From: Thermoplasmata archaeon
GTDB taxonomy: Archaea > Thermoplasmatota > Thermoplasmata > Thermoplasmatales > Thermoplasmataceae
Reading direction: 5' to 3'
NCBI GenBank assembly: GCA_021806345.1
Contig: JAJZXP010000254.1
Location: 1 to 27,715 of the forward strand
DNA: 27,715 nucleotides
A program made the position numbers and the translations under genes. Numbering within the stretch: position 1 is the stretch's first letter; each line of letters begins with the position of its first letter. Of the stretch, positions 23,383 through 27,715 are shown piece by piece. Under the pieces are notes generated by a model, which worked only from the letters and a program-made list of their open reading frames with translations, had not been told where the DNA came from and did not search any database.

Positions 23383-24195
23383 TTAAACAATTTCGACCTC
23401 AAATTTATCAAGAAGCCCCATCTGGAAAGCTTTTTTGTAATACAGATCGAGAGATTTTCTTCCCCTTTCTCCAAAGTCAATCGATAATTCATTCACATAC
23501 ATTTTTATAAACTTCGTTTCAAGTTCTAAATCTTTGTATCTCGCATACTGCATCGCGTAAGTCGCTGCCTCCTCAACATGCTCCAAAGCGAATTTTATGG
23601 ACTTTTCGAAATCTGCAATGTAATTTCTGATAACTTCCTCGCCCAGGGACTTCCTTATTGCATTAAATCCAAGTGGTATGGGGAGATTTCCGGCATACTC
23701 TTTCCATCTGTCATAAATTGCTGCAACTGTCATCAGTCCCTTATTCTGAAAAGTAAGCTGCTCATCATGTATTAGGATTCCCGCCTGAATCTCACCCTTA
23801 ACCACAGCATCAGGAATCAAGTCAAATCTCATTGCTTCAAGATTTGCGTCCTTTTCAACGAGCATTCTAAAAAGTAGGTGAGACGAAGTTCCGGGACCAG
23901 GTGATCCTATTACTGCTTTTTTAAAATCCACTTCGCTTTTTGCAACAACAAGCGGACCATAATTAATTCCAAAACTTGCTCCAGATCTAGTTAATGCGTA
24001 CGTTTCATGAACATTTGCATATGCATTTGCAGATATTGCAGTCACATCATAAAGACCAGTTTCAGCATCGTGATTTAATGTTTCTATATCCTTTATTACC
24101 TGTTCATATTCCATTGACGTAGGACTCTTTCCACTGATCATACCATAAAACATGAAAGCGTCATCGGGATCTGGTGTATGCGCAACAGTTAGCTT
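23383..24195 (-). CDS. mqnD: 1,4-dihydroxy-6-naphthoate synthase (menaquinone futalosine pathway)
   Basis: About 270 residues in the MqnA/MqnD periplasmic-binding-like fold. The MqnD-type opening 'MKLTVAHTPDPDDAFMFYGM', then 'YDVTAISANAYA', 'GSPGPGTSSHLLFRML', 'AGILIHDEQLTF' and 'NLPIPLGFNAI' are all present; the His in 'ILIHDEQ' corresponds to the catalytic-site region. MqnD converts cyclic dehypoxanthine futalosine to 1,4-dihydroxy-6-naphthoate on the route to menaquinone, which Thermoplasmatales use in respiration. The frame extends upstream to 24237, but the family starts at 'MKLTVAHTPD' and a TATA-like box lies about 26 nt before the ATG at 24195. No other mqn gene is in the window. I cannot fully exclude an MqnA-like activity. 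Confidence 0.85.
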   Translation of the reverse strand, partial: KLTVAHTPDPDDAFMFYGMISGKSPTSMEYEQVIKDIETLNHDAETGLYDVTAISANAYANVHETYALTRSGASFGINYGPLVVAKSEVDFKKAVIGSPGPGTSSHLLFRMLVEKDANLEAMRFDLIPDAVVKGEIQAGILIHDEQLTFQNKGLMTVAAIYDRWKEYAGNLPIPLGFNAIRKSLGEEVIRNYIADFEKSIKFALEHVEEAATYAMQYARYKDLELETKFIKMYVNELSIDFGERGRKSLDLYYKKAFQMGLLDKFEVEIV

Positions 24196-24216
24196 CATGA
24201 ATCGGGATAGTATCAT

Positions 24217-24226
24217 CGCATAAAGG
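24217..24226 (-). promoter_or_regulatory. TATA-like box of mqnD
   Basis: CCTTTATGCG on the minus strand, centred about 26 nt before the ATG at 24195. It decides between that start and the upstream frame opening at 24237. Confidence 0.4.
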
Positions 24227-24359
24227 AATTTGGACAAAATTATTTCATTATAATTTACGAGTTTCAGTTTGGGCAGTGTCTGAATATTCAGTGAACCTTA
24301 AAATTCCGGACCGAACTGACTATTCAGTTTTGATTAAATATAATTATCAGCCTGAAAAC

Positions 24360-24803
24360 TCACATTCCAGCCAGGCGGTCAATCAAGACTTTAAGTTTTT
24401 CCTGAACCTCAATAATGAAGTCTGCATCCTTGGATTCCGGATCGAAACCGGCTGATCTGGCGAGAAATTCTGGCATTTGCCCGATAACTTCTGTTCCTGA
24501 CTCAGTTCTCTTTATGGAAATATGGCATGGCAATAATGACTCGAACTTTGTTGATAACGCAAGAGCCCTGGAAGCATAGGATGCATTGCACACATCGTAA
24601 GTTTTCATATCCGTATATGAAAATCCCTTGCTTTTAAGAATATCACTTACTGGAATTTCGGCGAGAACAGCAAATCCGCTGGATGTGACTGTTTCCTTTA
24701 CTTTTTCGCACATAGTCTCATAATCCACATTACTCGGCTTTCTATATTCTACGTCCATGTTTTCAAATTTATTCCAACCTAAAGACTTTTTCTCAATTTT
24801 CAC
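24360..24803 (-). CDS. DUF302 domain protein
   Basis: A 147-residue soluble protein. The DUF302 pattern is clear: 'SSGFAVLAEIPVSDILKSKG' (about 41-60), then 'TYDVCNASYASRALALSTKF' with the conserved 'vCnp..A..al', and 'SLLPCHISIKRTESGTEV' (the 'lPCri.v.e...G' element). The two cysteines of these elements are conserved in the family, whose biochemical role is not established. The first codon in the frame is GTG at 24803; an ATG at 24758 (MDVEYRKPS) is an alternative. A TATA-like sequence 24 nt before the GTG (24821-24831, minus) favours the longer form. It is divergent from carbamate kinase. Confidence 0.8.
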   Translation of the reverse strand: MKIEKKSLGWNKFENMDVEYRKPSNVDYETMCEKVKETVTSSGFAVLAEIPVSDILKSKGFSYTDMKTYDVCNASYASRALALSTKFESLLPCHISIKRTESGTEVIGQMPEFLARSAGFDPESKDADFIIEVQEKLKVLIDRLAGM

Positions 24804-24832
24804 CTTAAATAGTCAGAATTCATTTAAATATC

Positions 24833-24842
24833 TATTTTAAAT
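24833..24842 (+). promoter_or_regulatory. TATA-like box of the carbamate kinase gene
   Basis: TATTTTAAAT is centred about 25 nt before the ATG at 24862. It lies back-to-back with the box of the DUF302 gene. Confidence 0.5.
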
Positions 24843-24861
24843 CAACTATTTCCCTGATTTT

Positions 24862-25791
24862 ATGTCAAAAATTGTTATAGCACTAGGAGGTAACGCTTTA
24901 CTCGAAGTAAATGACAAGAGAAATTATGCAAGCCAGGTCAAACGCGCCAAGGATGCATTTTTCCATCTTAGTGAAATCATAGAAAAGGAAGATGTCATAA
25001 TAAGCCACGGAAATGGTCCACAGGTTGGAGACCTGATCTTAAGGAACATGGAAAATCAAAATCTTCCGCCTGCACTTCCAATGCATACACTCGTTGCAAT
25101 GTCTCAGGGGTTAATCGGAGAAATACTCACAGAGGCATATGATCAGGTCAGAATGGAATCTGGGATAAGTAAGGAATCTATGGTTATAATGACCAGAACA
25201 CTTGTTGATCCGGAAGATCCGGGATTTTCAAATCCATCAAAACCTGTGGGCAGGGCATATACGTTGGAAGACGTTCAACAGTTAAAAAAAATCCATGACT
25301 GGGAGTTCGTAAACACCGAAAAGGGATATCGCAGGGTTGTCCCATCCCCAAAGCCATTAGATATAATCGAAAAGGGTGCAATTCAAAGTGCACTGATTAA
25401 TGGGTATCTCCCCATATGCACCGGAGGAGGAGGCATACCCGTAATCAGGAACGGAAATATTCTGGAAGGGGTGGATGCAGTTGTAGATAAGGATTCGGCA
25501 TCCTACATACTGGCGCATATGATTGAATCTGACGAATTAATCATCCTGACGGACATAGAAGGTGCGTATGTCAATTTTGGCAAATCTAACCAGGAAAAAA
25601 TTGGGCGAATTAATTCAAGGGACTTGCAGAATTACTATAATGAAGGACATTTTTCTAAGGGAAGCATGGGACCAAAAGTGAAGGCTGCCATCGATTTTGT
25701 CCAGCATGGGGGAAAAATTGCGAGGATTGGCAAACTCCAAATGGTCAAGGATTTGATCAGTGGAGTTTCAGGAACAACAGTTGTTCCATGA
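24862..25791 (+). CDS. arcC: Carbamate kinase
   Basis: A 309-residue member of the amino-acid kinase fold that catalyses reversible phosphoryl transfer between carbamoyl phosphate and ADP, giving ATP, CO2 and ammonia. Diagnostic segments are N-terminal 'VIALGGNALLE', 'ISHGNGPQVGDL', 'VPSPKPLDIIE', 'CTGGGGIPVIRNG', 'DAVVDKDSAS' and 'SKGSMGPKVKAA', all in the expected order and at full length. No arginine deiminase or ornithine carbamoyltransferase gene is beside it, so whether it drains or makes carbamoyl phosphate here is open. Its stop codon directly abuts the stop of the convergent phosphoribosyltransferase gene, with no bases between. Confidence 0.94.
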   Translation: MSKIVIALGGNALLEVNDKRNYASQVKRAKDAFFHLSEIIEKEDVIISHGNGPQVGDLILRNMENQNLPPALPMHTLVAMSQGLIGEILTEAYDQVRMESGISKESMVIMTRTLVDPEDPGFSNPSKPVGRAYTLEDVQQLKKIHDWEFVNTEKGYRRVVPSPKPLDIIEKGAIQSALINGYLPICTGGGGIPVIRNGNILEGVDAVVDKDSASYILAHMIESDELIILTDIEGAYVNFGKSNQEKIGRINSRDLQNYYNEGHFSKGSMGPKVKAAIDFVQHGGKIARIGKLQMVKDLISGVSGTTVVP

Positions 25792-26436
25792 TTAAAGAAA
25801 TGTATATTTTCCATCGCTGACCATTGCCTTATTCAAAGCGCACATCTGCCTCAAATTTTTTTCCAGCAAATCATCATTGATTGCAAGATCATAAAGTTCT
25901 TTTAGTTTGTTTTTCACTTCTTTTGCCGTCAGTTTCTTTCCCTCTATTTTTGAAGCCAAGTTACTGACGTCTTCATAAACATTCCACGGGAAGATAAACC
26001 ATGTCCACTGTTTATCGTCCACAAACTCCGCATAATAATCAGGTTTAAAAGAAGAATGGCCAATATGCAATAGAGTCGCAGTCTTAAGTTCAGAAGGTTT
26101 CAGTTTTTCTGCATATTCCTTTGCAATAAGCATGCTCTGTCCTGTGTCGGTAATATCGTCTACGACCAGTACTTTTTTTCCCTCTATGGAAGCATTAAGA
26201 CCATACTTCAGGATTGCCTTACCATCCTTGGTTGCGGTAAGTCCCCAGTGTTCAGTCTTTACCGCGAAAAGTTCCTTCAAAACAAGCATATCGGAAAGTA
26301 TTCTTGCCGGAACAAGACCGCCGCGTGACATCCCTATTATCACGTCCGGTCTGTACTCGGCTATCATTTTTTCATTTATTTTTTCACACCAATTTTCTAT
26401 TTCATTCCAACTTACTAATCTGGCTTTGAATTCCAT
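25792..26436 (-). CDS. Purine phosphoribosyltransferase (hypoxanthine/xanthine-guanine type)
   Basis: A 214-residue type I phosphoribosyltransferase. The PRPP-binding motif 'VLVVDDITDTGQSM' and the pyrophosphate loop 'IIGMSRGGLVPARIL' are in family positions. 'WTWFIFPWNVYED' near the C-terminal part is characteristic of the XGPRT/HGPRT-like group in archaea, where the aromatic residues stack on the purine. It transfers a phosphoribosyl group from PRPP to a free purine base for salvage. A C-terminal helical extension of about 60 residues follows. A TATA-like box at 26457-26467 is about 26 nt before the ATG. Substrate preference among hypoxanthine, xanthine and guanine cannot be read. Confidence 0.87.
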   Translation of the reverse strand: MEFKARLVSWNEIENWCEKINEKMIAEYRPDVIIGMSRGGLVPARILSDMLVLKELFAVKTEHWGLTATKDGKAILKYGLNASIEGKKVLVVDDITDTGQSMLIAKEYAEKLKPSELKTATLLHIGHSSFKPDYYAEFVDDKQWTWFIFPWNVYEDVSNLASKIEGKKLTAKEVKNKLKELYDLAINDDLLEKNLRQMCALNKAMVSDGKYTFL

Positions 26437-26456
26437 ACTCTGCCTGATTTATCTAG

Positions 26457-26467
26457 CCATAAAATAG
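26457..26467 (-). promoter_or_regulatory. TATA-like box of the phosphoribosyltransferase gene
   Basis: CTATTTTATGG on the minus strand, about 26 nt before the ATG at 26436. Confidence 0.5.
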
Positions 26468-26570
26468 TTTGTCAATTCCGGATTACTCTTAAGTTAACCC
26501 AAGAATTAACCACTGGCCTGATAATTTGGAGCCATAGTTTTTAAGAAAAACTCATCCGTGTCCGGTCAGG

Positions 26571-26580
26571 CTTTTATAAA
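26571..26580 (+). promoter_or_regulatory. TATA-like box of the acyl-CoA dehydrogenase gene
   Basis: CTTTTATAAA is centred about 43 nt before the ATG at 26619, which would leave a leader of roughly 15 nt. An alternative weaker box (TTAAACATTTAA, from 26585) would give a leaderless start. Confidence 0.4.
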
Positions 26581-26618
26581 CAGATTAAACATTTAAGGAG
26601 AATTTGCATTATGTATTC

Positions 26619-27715
26619 ATGTCAGGAATGAAAGAGGAGGAGAAAGACGTTTTACGGTATATCGAAAGATTCGCAAACGAGGAAGTTAAACCTCTTGCGA
26701 GGGAAATCGATCTTAAGGAGGAGGTTCCGGAGAAACTGATCCAGAGGATGAAGGAACTTGGACTATTCTCCAGCTATATCCCAAAGGAATATGGAGGATA
26801 TGGAATGAGTTTCAGTTTTCTGGTAAGGGCCATTGAAATATTATCCACTGCATGCCCAAGTACTGCCTTAGTTCTTGACGGTGCCCTGACCCTTTTTGCA
26901 GAACCTGTGCTGATGTTTGGAAGTGAAGATCTGAAGAAAAAGTATCTTACTAGGGTAGCAAACGGTGAAATAGGGGGGTTGGCCCTAACCGAGCCATCTG
27001 CAGGAAGTGATGCAGCTGCTATTAAAACATCGGCAGTACGGGATGGCGACAGCTTCATTATCAATGGAACCAAGATCTTTATTTCAAATGGAAGAGTGGC
27101 AAAATTCTTCGTTGTAGATGTTGTCACGGATCCTTCAAAGGGTCACAGGGGGATTTCCACATTTGTTGTGGATTCAGGTACACCAGGATTTTCCATTAGC
27201 AAGGATATACATAAAATGGGAATAAGGGGATCATCAACGGTTGAGCTTTTATTCGATAATGTAAGAGTTCCTGAATCCAATATTGTGGGGAAATTGAATG
27301 AAGGATTCAAGGTTGTCATGGAAACTCTGGATGCAGGAAGGATAGGAATAGCTGCGCAGGCACTTGGAATAGCGAAAGCTTCATTCAATGAAGCAGTAGA
27401 ATACACAACACAGAGAAAGCAATTTGACCAGCAACTCTCAAACATGGAGGGGATACAATTCATGATTTCCGATATGGCAACTGAGATAGAAGCGTCAAGG
27501 CTCCTGACCTATAATGCTGCGGAAATGTGGGACAACCACCAGCCTTGCATAAAGGAATCCAGCATGGCAAAACTTTTTGCTTCAGATACAGCAAACAGGG
27601 TGGCAACAGAAGCACTGCAACTCTTTGGAGGTTACGGTTACACTGTTGACCTGGATGCTGAAAGGCACATGAGGGACGCAAAAATAACGCAGATTTATGA
27701 GGGTACAAACCAGAT
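26619..27715 (+). CDS. Acyl-CoA dehydrogenase (3' end beyond window)
   Basis: 365 complete codons and no stop before the window ends; family length suggests only about 10-20 residues are missing. This FAD enzyme oxidises an acyl-CoA thioester to the enoyl-CoA and passes electrons to ETF. Signatures are 'LALTEPSAGSDAAAIKT' (FAD/substrate motif 1), 'FISNGRVAKFFVV', 'QRKQFDQQLSNMEG', 'LQLFGGYGYTVDLDAERHMR' (motif 2), and the terminal 'ITQIYEGTNQI', where the Glu of YEGT is the catalytic base position of short/medium-chain enzymes. The start ATG at 26619 gives MSGMKEEEKDVLRYI; the ATG at 26611 is out of frame and stops after six codons. Chain-length specificity cannot be read. Fatty-acid or branched-chain amino-acid degradation are both possible. 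Confidence 0.93.
   Translation, partial: MSGMKEEEKDVLRYIERFANEEVKPLAREIDLKEEVPEKLIQRMKELGLFSSYIPKEYGGYGMSFSFLVRAIEILSTACPSTALVLDGALTLFAEPVLMFGSEDLKKKYLTRVANGEIGGLALTEPSAGSDAAAIKTSAVRDGDSFIINGTKIFISNGRVAKFFVVDVVTDPSKGHRGISTFVVDSGTPGFSISKDIHKMGIRGSSTVELLFDNVRVPESNIVGKLNEGFKVVMETLDAGRIGIAAQALGIAKASFNEAVEYTTQRKQFDQQLSNMEGIQFMISDMATEIEASRLLTYNAAEMWDNHQPCIKESSMAKLFASDTANRVATEALQLFGGYGYTVDLDAERHMRDAKITQIYEGTNQ

Overview
The window reads as a chromosomal segment of an acidophilic, AT-rich euryarchaeon of the Thermoplasmatales (Ferroplasma/Cuniculiplasma/Thermoplasma-like). The lineage is inferred from archaeal-type genes (GHMP-fold shikimate kinase, Orc1/Cdc6, an archaeal B-family polymerase of the PolB2 kind), from Ser/Thr/Asn-rich single-anchor surface proteins carrying 'YxVTFxExGLPxG' repeats, from the futalosine-route protein MqnD, and from TATA-like boxes about 24-31 nt upstream of many start codons, which is the pattern of leaderless archaeal transcripts. 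Shine-Dalgarno motifs appear mainly before genes inside operons.

Region 1 (1-6067) is accessory in character. It holds the end of a membrane-anchored surface protein, a decayed ISL3-family transposase, two overlapping DUF1801 genes, a 957-residue beta-helix surface protein, and an isolated N-terminal scrap of an ISL3 transposase. Region 2 (6068-9347) carries an Ada-like HTH/O6-alkylguanine-DNA alkyltransferase, a small zinc-ribbon protein, argS, and an internally deleted IS605/TnpB element that keeps its terminal hairpins and a predicted omega-RNA region. Region 3 (9330-15210) is aromatic amino acid biosynthesis: aroE-aroK-aroA overlap as an operon on the minus strand, and aroB lies nearby on the same strand. 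A divergent MFS exporter/ArsR-like regulator pair sits between them.

Region 4 (15314-20763) is the most interesting. Three overlapping plus-strand genes encode a possible RecA/RadA-fold protein without a visible Walker A, a 76-residue helical protein and a divergent B-family DNA polymerase. The polymerase has no recognisable exonuclease acidic residues and has altered motifs B and C. It converges, with a 19-bp overlap, on an orc1/cdc6 gene that is itself translationally coupled to a radical SAM gene. The layout recalls bacterial ImuA-ImuB-DnaE2 mutasomes and the archaeal PolB2/Dpo2 loci implicated in error-prone damage tolerance.

Region 5 (20901-27715) contains a small anchored exoprotein, a 14-TM MFS exporter, mqnD, a DUF302 protein, carbamate kinase, a purine phosphoribosyltransferase and the start of an acyl-CoA dehydrogenase that runs off the window. 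No tRNA, rRNA or CRISPR array was seen. Everything here is read by eye; no database search was made.
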